From Fomitopsis serialis (Eukaryota > Basidiomycota > Agaricomycetes > Polyporales > Fomitopsidaceae), in NCBI RefSeq assembly GCF_022376445.1, contig NW_025955688.1, forward strand, positions 1 through 14,667: a stretch of DNA of 14,667 nt, given 5' to 3'. Shown here piece by piece: positions 1-8,412 of this stretch; position 1 is the stretch's first letter; every line of letters begins with the position of its first letter. A program made the translations under genes and the position numbers. Below the pieces are notes generated by a model, which was not told the DNA's origin, did no database searches, and worked only from the letters and a program-made list of their open reading frames with translations.

Positions 1-251
1 ACTGCGTAGACGCATAGACGAAAGCACGGCGGTTGTGGCCAAAGGCAGGAGGCTACGAGCCTCTGGCCGCCAGGTGCGGACAAGTCACACCGTGACTTGC
101 TACTGTGACGGCCGTGACAAGTAGGTGCATGCGTGTGATAATCATAGATTACTTACTGAGTGGCTGCTACTTTAACATTAACTACTCAGTTACTCTCAAG
201 TAAAGTACTTCCCCTCTCCTCCTTCTCCTCCTCCTGCTACTACAGACGATC
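1..251. other. Upstream region of the membrane-protein gene; no gene seen
   Basis: I see no coding signal or RNA gene here. The last 45 bases or so before the ATG at 252 (about 206-243) form a strongly pyrimidine-rich tract of CTCC/CTCCT units. CT-rich leaders of this kind are common just upstream of fungal start codons, so this is probably the core promoter or 5' leader of the 252-1626 gene. No TATA box is evident. Confidence 0.4.
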
Positions 252-1626
252 ATGTCTGACCCCCTCGCAAACGGGCCGCCCGACTCGACATACAGCCCCG
301 TCGTGGTCATATCTACCACCCACCGCCGCACGACCCCCCGCCGCCATATCCGTCACAGGAGCGGCGCACGCGAGCACCGCGCACAGGTCGCAGACGTCGT
401 ACGCTCGAACAGCCTCCGAGAACAGTTCGCATGGCGCAGCCGAGCACGACGCCTTCCGCCGACCATCCACCAGCAGTTCGAGTCCGACGACGCCGACGGC
501 GATGCGACAGAGACCACCCCGCTCCTCGTGCCCTCGGGCTCCTCTCCGCGCATACCAGCTCGCCTCCCGCCCGCTATAATGGGTCGGCAGCGCACACTCT
601 CGCTCACGAGCACCGTGCGCTCGACGACGTCCATCGCGCCCTCTCTCGCGCGGACCGTACTTTCCGCATTCAACCCTGAGCGCGACTGCGACGTGGACGC
701 GGACTGCGACGACCAGCACGACTCTGGCGAATCCGGGGACGATAGCCCCCTCGAATCGCCCACGCTGCGGCATAGCGGTCCCTCGACGATCAGCAGCGCG
801 CCTTCGTCGCTGAACTCATCGGCCGGCGTGTCGACCGACGGCGGGATTCGTCGTGGTCCGCCCGATGGCGACGGTACTACAGGCCGCTGGGTAAACGCGC
901 CTACTATGCTTCTCTCTTCCACCTACTCGTCCTCAACTTCCCTTACGCGCTCCTCGCGTGGGTGTATCTATTCGTCTTCACCGTGGTATGTACAATTCGT
1001 CTGCTCGTGTGCCCGACGCGTACTCACCGTCTTTAGGCGGGGACGACCACGCTTATGGCGCTGCCTTTGGGGCCGTCCTCTGCTTCCTAGATCTTATCGG
1101 TGCTCGCACGCTTTCGCGGGGCGAGGTTCGTTCCCCTTTTGTCATTTGACTACAGACTCATCTGATATGACGACACCCGCAGATCGCTCTGCAGACCACC
1201 TTCCACGGGCCTCTCGCGTATTCCAAACCCAATCCCCCGCCACCAATATTCGTGCGCACGCGCCCGCCGACAGTCGCAGAGATGGAGCAAGGGCTTGGTC
1301 TCGTGCCCGAACAGTCGTTCTACCGCAACGCCTACGCGATGGTCCGTCCCCGCTTTGCTTCCTTTGTTGGAGCCTCTGCACTGTGCTGACTGTCATCTGA
1401 ATGGTCATTCTTGCAGTTCACGGATTCGACGTCCTACCAGGCCCTCTTCTACTTCCTCGTGATCAAGCCAGGGATCACCCTTCTTATCTCTCTCCTCCTT
1501 ATCGTCCTCGTCCCGCTCTCGTTCGTTCTCGTCCTGCCTGCGCCCGCGACATTGCGTCTCGCCCGTCGGCTTGGCATTTGGCAAGCCAACATCGGCGTAG
1601 AGGGTCTGTGCCTTGCCGTGCGGTAG
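252..1626 (+). CDS. Multi-exon integral membrane protein, conserved basidiomycete type, function unknown; reading frame interrupted
   Basis: Proposed exons are 252-985, 1037-1125, 1183-1341 and 1417-1626. The introns (986-1036, 1126-1182, 1342-1416) have GT/AG ends; the first donor is GTATGT and the last acceptor TTGCAG. The product would be about 398 aa. Residues 1 to about 190 are a low-complexity Ser/Pro/Arg tail containing a TETTPLL motif. Next come a hydrophobic segment (FHLLVLNFPYALLAWVYLFV, 917-976), a second one near LPLGAVLCFLDL, a soluble loop (exon 3), and a strong C-terminal membrane segment with FYFLVIKPGITLLISLL, ending GVEGLCLAVR. The frame must slip by one missing base at least twice: near 828-832, between NSSAGV (frame of 252) and VDRRRDSSW, and in the G4 run at 1069-1072, between TTTLMALPLG and AVLCFLDL. 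Up to three further slips are likely in the disordered tail, beginning with the C6 run at 334-339. I recognise the C-terminal layout as recurring in agaricomycete hypothetical proteins. A relation to bacterial 'sensor' membrane domains is possible but unproven. Confidence 0.7.
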
Positions 1627-1880
1627 GCGTGCAGGGCTGGTTACGTTGAGGGTCGCCGCGACATCTCCAATACTATCTTACTGTATCAATACTGTGCGTC
1701 TTAACTTCCCCCCCATGGCTGTTATTGCTCACGTATGCGACAGTATTTTTACATAGCCTAGCCGGGGTAAATCCGCATTGTACATGGTCAACAACATGAT
1801 GGTACACAACACGCGCAAGACTGTTGAAATCGACGGCCCAAGTCCCGGTAAGTAGAAGATGCGAGATGCCTCTGGCACAC
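1627..1880. other. Short convergent intergenic region
   Basis: This 254-bp stretch separates the ends of two convergent genes, the membrane protein (plus) and the first dioxygenase (minus). It must hold both 3' ends. I see no AATAAA on either strand and no coding signal, as is usual for fungal 3' regions. Confidence 0.4.
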
Positions 1881-3322
1881 CTAGTAAGCGCTGCCCTGCG
1901 CTGGCAGCCCGTGCGGGAAGAATTGCTTGAAGAGATCCGGATAGTGCCGCTCCGCGACGTCTGGGTGGCTTCTAATGGCCACGTTTTCATTCGTCAGTCT
2001 GTGGGATGACAAGGATTGGGATGCCTTACTTGACACGCCCGATGAGGTTGACTTGTCCGGTGGGGAGAAGGCCGTATTCTCCGTAATTGACGGCTAGTTT
2101 GCACAGAGCCATCAGCAAGGCTATCCGGGCGAGTGCACACGACCGCTTACAATCTGTAGTACCAACCGCGCCGCGCTGTTCCTTCAAATTCAGGATCTCA
2201 GGGCTGACTGGATGACCAGTAAGTCTCCTTGATGCATGGAGGGCGATCTCATGTGGTTACGTACACTCTAGCTTGAGCTCCTTGATCGAGATGCGCTGGG
2301 CTATGTTCTGGAAGAAGGGGATTGAGTAGCGGGGAGTCGAGCCTTTGGGAGGCGAAAGCACGCGGTGGGAGGTCGCCTGTGCGAGGCCCTGGGTGACCGT
2401 CTCGAGCGCTGCACACGGAGGTGAGCTGGTAGCCAAGCCATCTCAAAGAACCGTTTACTGACCCTTCCCGATGTTCACGACAAAGGTTCCCGGGATTGGC
2501 GGCGCGGCGATCCACTCGCCAGACAAGTTCTGCACCTGTAGCCCGGGGTGCGACGATGCTTGCAGCAGCTAACATCCCCACCGTCTCAGTCTAGACCCGA
2601 CTCGATTTGAACAGGAACTACGCACGAAAGTCAAGAATCCGCCATCAAAGTGGGGCCCGACCCCTTGGTTCGAAGAGAGGTCGTCTAGTGCCGGGTATTT
2701 TACGACCTTCGCGCGGTGCGGCGTCGGCCCGTCAAGCTCGTAGAAGCCCTTCATAATCTCGGATGGGAGCCCGAACGCCTCCGCGAGCAGGCCGATGAAC
2801 TCGTAACTCAGCTTCTCGACCTGCGCGAGGTACCGCAGGAAGGTTTCCTTGAAGCCCGGGAGCAGGTCCTCGTCTGGCCACTAGACCCGATCAAACGCAT
2901 CAGTCTCCCTGCAGCGGAGAGTCAGACGAACGGAATGTCTGCACCTGCGATGGACCCCAGAGCCTGAGATACTCCGGCTCGCCAGGCTTCCACCTCGCCT
3001 CGTACGGGGTCGCAAAGTCGTACTGCTCGCGCTGGTCCGTCTTCCCCTTCGTGATCTCCGCGCCGAGTTTAGAGTACCCGAGGAAGTGCTCCGAGTTCGC
3101 CATGCGGATCTTGTCCTTCGCCGCCTGGGGCAGGTCGAACAGGCGCGGCGCGTACTCGATGACGGCATCGATGTCCGCGCGCGCGACAGGCGGGTTGGAG
3201 AGGTAGAGGAAGCCGACGTTGATGAGGGCGTGCCGGAGCTGCGCGAGAAACTCTTGTCTGCGCGCCGGATCCGCGGTCAGGGAGTAGTCGAGGATGGGGA
3301 CGCTTGAGAAGTTAGAGGCCAT
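1881..3322 (-). CDS. Isopenicillin-N-synthase-like Fe(II)/2-oxoglutarate dioxygenase, copy 1
   Basis: Seven exons (minus strand): 3322-2945, 2880-2626, 2568-2463, 2408-2265, 2207-2151, 2093-2030 and 1971-1881. All six introns are GT-AG and 54-64 nt long. Together they give 364 aa with no frame break. The first ~110 residues match the DIOX_N-type N-terminus (PILDYSL, then ALINVGFLYL and AKDKIRMANSEHF). The double-stranded beta-helix core carries the metal triad His203-x-Asp205 (in GVGPHFDGGFLTF) and His261 (in ATSHRVLSP). The RxS 2OG/carboxylate-binding motif is Arg273-Tyr-Ser275. The C-terminus is GLPAQGSAY. The family uses Fe(II), O2 and usually 2-oxoglutarate to hydroxylate, desaturate or cyclise small molecules in the cytosol; the substrate cannot be read here. 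The start is fixed by the near-identical MASNFSS start of the paralogue at 5379. The catalytic set is complete, so it is probably active. Confidence 0.93.
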
Positions 3323-3378
3323 CTCTGTGGTTGTGCGAGTCGGAGGTCAGTCGTGGTGGAGGATCGAACGGCACGGGG

Positions 3379-3384
3379 TTTTAT
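3379..3384 (-). promoter_or_regulatory. TATA box of dioxygenase copy 1
   Basis: TATAAA on the minus strand, within GGTATAAAAC, about 57 bp upstream of the ATG at 3322. This spacing suits a fungal core promoter. The second dioxygenase has the same GGTATAAA context at a similar distance, which supports the call. Confidence 0.6.
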
Positions 3385-3947
3385 ACCGGGCGAGACTGGA
3401 GAAATACCATGACTGCGTTCACCGGAGTGCCGATGACGCGATCTGACCAAGAGCTGCATGCGGCCCGCCGAAAGAATACAGCCGGCGCTCACGATAGGGG
3501 TGAGTGGGAGGCGAACGAAACGCGAGATTGCGTCCAGTTGTGGTTGGCTGTGGCACATGTGCGATTCTTCTGGCTCGTTATGAATGCCTATGGACTTCTC
3601 ATCGTCTAAATGCTCCATTGCAGGGTGTGTCCCATAGAACGCGTAGCGTCAGCCCTCACATGATGCATTGATTAGTCGACGGTGGTAGCAGAAATTTCGA
3701 CACAATACAGGGTCTTACGCATTGGCAACCGCAGGTGAGAACAGTTGAGAGTAGTGCTACGTCAGTCAGGTTGAGAAGCATGCGTGCGCCCGCAACAGAA
3801 CGCCGGAGGCGGTGAGTTTCCCAATTTACACCCTGCAAACTGATCCTGACATACGTTCCAACTAGTATACATACGTACAACCTTTCTACAAAGACACACC
3901 TGACAAAGACTCCTGGGCTCGAGAGGAAGACGACTCAGCCCGACGTA
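3385..3947. other. Intergenic region between the two dioxygenases
   Basis: This stretch lies between the promoter of copy 1 and the stop codon of copy 2, both on the minus strand, so it should contain the copy 2 terminator and the distal promoter of copy 1. An open frame at 3331-3609 (plus) has no family signal and overlaps the promoter. I see no gene, tRNA or repeat. Confidence 0.4.
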
Positions 3948-5379
3948 TCAATACGCCTTCCCCTGCACCGGAAGTCCCTGCGGGAAAAATTGTTTGAACA
4001 GCTCGGGATAGTGACGCTGCGCAACATCCGGATGACTCCTGTGTAGGATATTGTCAGCACTAGGACGCATCGTTGCAAATCAGATATTGGCCACCCACTT
4101 GATACGGCCAATCAGGTTGACTTGGCCGGTAGGCAGCTGGCCATACTCGGCGTAATTGACGGCTAGATGACGAGACGGCTCGCTTGAGTCGATGCAGTTG
4201 GACGCTATCAAGACTTACAATCGGGAGTGCCACCGTCGCCACGCTGTTCCTTCAGCTTGACAATCTCCTCGTTCACTGGGGCGATGGTCAGTCAGCCACA
4301 GTCTCACGCGCAGAACTATCTGAACGCACGTTGCAGGGTGACATCCTTGACCGAGATACGCAGGGATATATTCTGGAAGAACGGGATGGAGTAGCGAGGA
4401 GTGGATCCCTTCGAAGGGGAGAGCACACGATGGGACGTTGCCCGGGCTAACCCCTGGGTAACTGTCTCGAGTGCTAACCACATCGAGTCAGCATCCATGG
4501 AGATGACACAGCGCAGGCTAACTCCCCACCTTTCCCAATGTTGACCACGAAAGTTCCAGGAATAGGCGGCGCATCAATCCATTCGCCCGAGAGATTCTGG
4601 ACCTGGAGCCCCGCATGCGGAGACGCTTGAAGCAGCTGCAGGACGAGACGGATAAGGCTCCAGAAAAAGTGCGGCCAATGGTGAACGGACTTACGAATGT
4701 TAGAAACCCAGCGTCGAAGTGGGGCCCGACGCCTTGGTCCGAGGAGAGATTGTCCAAGGCAGGGTATTTCACCACCTTGGCCCAATGTTGAACTGGCATC
4801 TCTGTCTCGTAAAAGGCCCTCAGCGCGTCAAGCGGGAGCCCAAAGGCCTCTGCAAGCAAGTTGGTGAATTCGTAGCTAAGCTTCTCTACCCCTGCGAGGT
4901 AGCGCAACATCGCCGCTTTGAAGCCCGGCAACAGCTCTTCCTCAGGCCACTGTGTCATCCGTGAATGAAGGCTACGAACGAAACGATGGAGCTCAGCTTA
5001 CCTGGGCCGGGCCCCAGAGCCTCATATAATCAGGATCTCCAGGCTTCCAGACGTTCTCGCACTCGGTGCCGAAGTCGAACTGCTCACGCTGGTCCGACTT
5101 GCCCTTAGTCAGTTCAGCACCGAGCCTGGAGTAGCCATAGAAATGCTCTGAGTTCGCCATGCGGATCTTGTCCTTCGCTTCCTGGGGGATGTCGAACAAG
5201 CGCGGCGTGTAGTCGATCACCGCGTCGATGTCCTCGCGGGGAACGGGGGAGTTCTCGAGGTAGAGAAAGCCGACGTTGATGAGGGCATGGCGAAGCTGGG
5301 CGATGAACTCCGCTCTGCGCTCGGGATCGACAGCCAAAGAGTAGTCGAGGACTGGGATGCTAGAGAAGTTAGACGCCAT
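3948..5379 (-). CDS. Isopenicillin-N-synthase-like Fe(II)/2-oxoglutarate dioxygenase, copy 2
   Basis: Seven exons (minus strand): 5379-5002, 4949-4695, 4635-4530, 4473-4330, 4275-4219, 4162-4099 and 4038-3948. Introns are 52-60 nt with GT-AG ends. The protein is 364 aa. Every exon has exactly the same length and phase as in copy 1 (378, 255, 106, 144, 57, 64 and 91 nt), and exon 1 is roughly three-quarters identical by eye. The active site is kept: His203-x-Asp205 in GVGPHFDAGFLTF, His261 in ATSHRVLSP, Arg273-x-Ser275 in PRYSIPFF. Differences from copy 1 are mostly conservative, except around residues 104-112 (FGTECENVW against FATPYEARW), which may affect substrate choice. An in-frame upstream ATG at 5433 would add 18 residues, but copy 1 has no such extension, so 5379 is preferred. 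Substrate unknown. The enzyme is probably active and is a tandem duplicate of its neighbour. Confidence 0.93.
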
Positions 5380-5446
5380 TGAAGACAAGACAAAGATGTT
5401 CACGAGTTGAATCGCGACTGAGTGTCCTCCCACTACCGTGCTCTGC
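5380..5446 (-). promoter_or_regulatory. 5' leader and proximal promoter of dioxygenase copy 2
   Basis: This short stretch lies between the TATA box and the chosen start codon. The upstream in-frame ATG at 5433 lies only about 14 bp from the TATA element. That makes it unlikely to be in the mRNA and supports initiation at 5379. Confidence 0.45.
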
Positions 5447-5452
5447 TTTATA
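5447..5452 (-). promoter_or_regulatory. TATA box of dioxygenase copy 2
   Basis: TATAAA on the minus strand, in the context GGTATAAAGC, about 68 bp upstream of the ATG at 5379. The paralogue has a matching GGTATAAA element 57 bp upstream of its own start, so the core promoter appears to have been duplicated with the gene. Confidence 0.6.
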
Positions 5453-5775
5453 CCTCAGCGGGCTGCCACTGCTCAGGAGTCAGTCGAAACACGATACGGG
5501 GCTCCCCTGGTCCAGATGACGCGCCGCTAGCCTGCGGCGGCCCCGGTAGATATGTTGTCCCGCTCGACGCCAGTGACGAGAGCGCCGCGCCGTCTTGAAG
5601 AGGTCGAATGGGCACACGCCGACATTTATTGGTCTGTCATGGGGCTCGCCGATTACTGGCAGGCGCGGGAGAGAAATCGAGCGATTGGAAGGTGATGCGC
5701 TGCAATGCATGGATACGAGTGCTCGACCTGATCGTGATACACAGCTGACAGACGGGTGAAAGAAATACGTGAGAT
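5453..5775. other. Intergenic region; no gene seen
   Basis: The stretch lies between the promoter of dioxygenase copy 2 and the end of the DUF6593-type gene, both on the minus strand. A minus-strand open frame running 5893-5480 covers it, but it only shadows the last intron and exon of the DUF6593 gene in another frame and shows no recognisable domain. Confidence 0.4.
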
Positions 5776-6519
5776 TCAAGAGACATATCGGACAACTCTG
5801 ATGCCCTTTCTCCTTCGCCGTCTTTCGACGAGCAGGTAGCTGACTGTATGTACGGGTCAGCACACCCTGGACGTTATGCTGGTAAGACTTCACCCGTGCT
5901 CACCAACGAGTCTGTCCAAGGCCTCCGTCACCTCTGGCTCTGGCTTGATCTCGAAGTACGCATGCTTGGACATGCGGAAGATCCAGAAGTGTCTTCTATG
6001 AGAGTGGAATGTGACGACGGGCTTCTGTTCCGCATCGTCGGCACGAACGAGCTGGAGACATGAGGATCATCAGAGTGATGAAACGGAGGCTAGGAGTCAT
6101 CCACACCTGAAGCTGTCCCTTGTGCACTTTCCAACGGAATTCGACACCGGCACCCGTTGCGATTGTTCCTCCGCTTAAATAATCCCAACGTACTTGAGTA
6201 AGTGGTTTTCGTCATGAAAGGGAACGTACGGCTCGTCTTGGTCGAACTTCATGAAGTCAGACGCGGAAACCCATTCGCCCTTCTCCCCTCCAAAGCGGAC
6301 CTTTGGTTCCTTGGTTCGTATCCCCTCGATCTCTGCAAGCGGCTCCAGCTCGCGTGTCTCAAAATCGTGTTTGATGATCTTCGTCAGATTCGGATGCCAG
6401 TAGCGCGTGACGACCTCGTAGTACATCTTGTTATCGTCCACGGACATCGTCGTATTGCGCAAGCTGTTCATGGTCACAAACATTTTGTGAGGGGGCTTTT
6501 GCTTCGGAGGGGGAGGCAT
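5776..6519 (-). CDS. DUF6593-family protein (basidiomycete, function unknown); one apparent frameshift
   Basis: Three exons on the minus strand: 6519-6107, 6051-5904 and 5843-5776, with introns 6052-6106 and 5844-5903 (GT-AG). The product would be about 209 aa. It starts MPPPPKQKPPHKMF. It then shows a layout I associate with DUF6593: an NTTMSVDDNKMYYEV beta-hairpin start, an LAEIEG strand, a VRFGGEKGEWVSASDFM segment, a GVEFRWKVHKG strand, PVVTFHSHRR, AYFEIKPEPEVTEALDRL, and the ending VVSYLLVERRRRRKG. The ending joins across the second intron with the correct phase. Translated literally, exon 1 stops at a TAA (6177-6175). One base appears to be missing in the A3 run at 6177-6179, after which the frame reads LSGGTIATGAGVEF. 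Proteins of this family are small and beta-rich, with no known reaction. The assignment rests on recalled family layout, not a search. Confidence 0.75.
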
Positions 6520-6598
6520 TGCGGCTACGGAAATGGGCTAGATGTGAGGTTGGGAGAGGATGGATAGGCGTGTTATGGGCGACTGTACGAATTCTCAG

Positions 6599-6606
6599 CT
6601 TATATA
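6599..6606 (-). promoter_or_regulatory. Probable TATA box of the DUF6593-type gene
   Basis: The minus strand reads CATATATAAG here, giving a TATATAA element about 80 bp upstream of the ATG at 6519. No competing TATA-like sequence lies nearer the start. Confidence 0.45.
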
Positions 6607-7521
6607 TGGGAGCGTGTGACGCGATTGCTTGACCTGTCACTTTCCTCTAGCGAGTACAAAGTCTAGACTTTGCACGACAACATCAGTAGAGGGGCTTTTC
6701 GCACAGACTGACCCACCCCCACCAGGCCAGTCCGCTCTGGCCAGCACGGCATTGGGCTGAAGATAAGGAATAGCCACGCTTTGGCAATTATTAGAGCTCG
6801 GAGACCGACCAGAACCGACGCAGTCGGGCTTGTGTTCGCATGTGCATGGGAAGCCACAGGACAGAGGGCGTCCATTAGAGTGCTCCGATGTCAATGCGTG
6901 GCAGGAAAATGTGGGAACTGCGCGCTCAAGGGCAGCAGCTACCTGATAGACATGCGGAGGATCTCTATGAGAGCGTCATGAACGTGAGAAGTGATATGGG
7001 AAACGCACCACACATTCTCACTAGCCTTTCACCAGAATACAACGTGCGAAGACAACTTTACAGGGAACGCATTATGTAGTGTTGATATCTAGGCCCAGGC
7101 GCTCCAGTTCGGATTATAAGCACAAGGCAAGACTGCGTGTTGTTTGTCTGTGCCATTATGTACCAGACGCGAGTGCGAAGGCAGGCAGTGGTGAACCACA
7201 CTCAGGTAGCAATCGGATCAACTGGACTCGTAGATTAGTTGTCGTTGCGATGCAACGGGAACACTTACTCTTCTGGTCATGGCTGCCCCGTAGGGACCAC
7301 AAAATCGTATCCTCGCGTACCCATTGACCCCGGCGATGGCTTATGGCAACTCGTTTGGGTGGTGAAGCACAGTAGGAAGTTGTGGCTATAGCTAGCCGCG
7401 CGCGGGAGACTTGGGCGCTTGTCTGTTTCCTTTTCTGGATTTTCTACCAACCGCCGCCGTTAGTGGCGCGACGTCGGGTGAAAACCTCGATATCTCACTC
7501 GATAGCGACACTCTTGGCATC
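6607..7521. other. Gene-poor stretch containing a palindrome; no gene seen
   Basis: Over 900 bases without a supportable gene. Small open frames at 6781-6981, 6888-7079 and 7079-7327 (plus) and 6663-6894 (minus) show no domain, no matching splice joins and no hydrophobic pattern. The region contains the palindrome at 6657-6672. The rest may be promoter for the DUF6593 gene plus neutral spacer. Confidence 0.35.
6657..6672. repeat. Perfect 16-bp palindrome upstream of the DUF6593-type gene
   Basis: The sequence CAAAGTCTAGACTTTG is its own reverse complement. Symmetry extends three more bases on each side (6654-6675) with a single mismatched pair (6656/6673). It lies about 140 bp upstream of the ATG at 6519 and about 50 bp upstream of the TATA-like element, where a binding site for a dimeric regulator would be plausible. 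Function is inferred from symmetry and position only. Confidence 0.5.
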
Positions 7522-7528
7522 AAAAAAA
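7522..7528 (-). terminator. RNA polymerase III terminator of tRNA-Ser
   Basis: A run of seven T on the minus strand begins directly after the discriminator base of the tRNA gene. T-runs of four or more right after a tRNA are the standard Pol III stop signal. Confidence 0.85.
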
Positions 7529-7640
7529 CGACACCGACAGGACTCGAACCTGTGCACTCAAAGAGTAACAGATATCTTCGCAGCCTTCATCATGATGCCT
7601 ACATTCGAATCTGTCGCCGTAACCACTTGGCTACGGTGTC
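7529..7640 (-). tRNA. tRNA-Ser(CGA) with a 30-nt intron
   Basis: Read on the minus strand from 7640. The acceptor stem GACACCG pairs with CGGTGTC (7536-7530) and is followed by discriminator G. The D arm contains GCC/GGC. The anticodon stem ACAGA (7614-7610) pairs with TCTGT (7572-7568). The seven-base loop TTCGAA+A carries anticodon CGA at 7607-7605, so it decodes UCG serine codons. The intron (7574-7603) sits just after base 37, the canonical nuclear position. A long variable arm (ACTC/GAGT) makes it class II, and with discriminator G this points to Ser rather than Leu. The T arm is ACAGG-TTCGAGT-CCTGT. The internal promoters are intact: A box TAGCCAAGTGG and B box GGTTCGAGTCC. The mature length is 82 nt before CCA. 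All stems are paired, so it should be functional. Confidence 0.95.
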
Positions 7641-8100
7641 TATGGAATGATGTCTGCCTCAGTTCTTCACACCCGTGAGGTCAGGAGTTGGGGAGTGTGA
7701 GCAAGCACAGCTGCGGACGAGTTGGAACCAACTCTCAAAATATGGTATCATACCTCAATGTTCATACAACCTTCCTTGTTCCTCGACCAGCTCTGAGTCG
7801 AGCCTGAGCAGACAACTCGCAAAGGGCCTCTGAATTTGTGGCCATGTCGCATGAACGTATGATGCCCATCACATGTTACGAGGTCGTGCATGGGATGCAC
7901 CGTGGATGCATTATCGTTGGTGATCGCATACATCAAAGTTCGCGGACGGGTGCGCCCTCAGTCCTGTGAACACGCGTCGGGCTCAATCGCCTTCCTATGA
8001 ACCTGTTCGGGCCATGCAAGGTCAGATCCATGTCCACAACCAATCACGCGCATATTTCCCCTTAACCACGCACCGCAGGCAAAGCACTCACAGCAAGTTT
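7641..8100. other. Spacer upstream of tRNA-Ser; no gene seen
   Basis: No coding region, RNA gene or repeat could be supported. Short open frames on both strands (for example 7748-7936 minus) show no domain-like composition. The part next to 7640 would contain any upstream Pol III promoter element of the tRNA. Confidence 0.3.
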
Positions 8101-8412
8101 GGTACGCAGTCCACGTTGAAAGGGTTGATCGTAATGCCCGTGCTCCAGAGCAGTTCGTCGGGGTCGCGAGCGCCTCCAAAGTCCGTCTCGCCATCCTCGC
8201 TCCTTCCTGTGTGTTCCACGCGATTGCTCAGTCCTTCGCCTACATGGTTCCGGATCGCTTTCGAGTACTACCCGTGCCTCCACGTCAGCAGGGAAGCGAC
8301 GGCAATACGGAGCGGAGACAAAGGGCGACGCACCGTGTAGATGGTATGCACACTCTGTATCATATGAAGTGAATTCTTCTCCCCGAATAGCTTGGGAGTA
8401 GAACCGCAACAC
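8101..8412 (-). pseudogene. Possible coding remnant or fragmented gene, unidentified
   Basis: On the minus strand an open frame from 8412 reads FYSQAIRGEEFTSYDTECAY and then ADVEARVVLESDPEP. After about 8220 the protein-like signal moves to another frame: GETDFGGARDPDELLWSTG followed by ITINPFNVDCVPNLL, ending near 8093 at a GTGAGT splice donor-like site. The change of frame resembles the one-base slips in other genes of this window. A donor-like GTGCGT near 8330 offers an intron as an alternative. I recognise no family. Upstream, around 8490-8600, another frame reads GVEYLIQKIVVSRRKHDLP, which may or may not belong. This could be a real gene with unresolved splicing, a decayed gene or chance; treat it as tentative. 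Confidence 0.25.

Noticed and set aside
353..922. Minus-strand open frame opposite the membrane-protein gene
   Set aside because: GC-rich shadow frame of low complexity with no domain and no splice structure.
252..1400. A single 382-aa plus-strand open frame as one CDS
   Set aside because: Its second half reads through exons and introns in the wrong frame. The membrane segments and splice sites lie in other frames.
2249..2581. 110-aa minus-strand open frame inside dioxygenase copy 1
   Set aside because: It runs across exons 3-4 and their introns in a wrong frame. The spliced model explains the region completely.
4719..4964. Plus-strand open frame across exon 2 of dioxygenase copy 2
   Set aside because: Antisense shadow of a conserved exon.
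5380..5433. An 18-residue N-terminal extension of dioxygenase copy 2
   Set aside because: It is absent from copy 1, and its ATG lies only about 14 bp from the TATA box, so it is probably outside the mRNA.
6202..6567. 121-aa plus-strand open frame opposite the DUF6593 gene
   Set aside because: Antisense shadow. The minus strand carries family-like sequence with matching introns.
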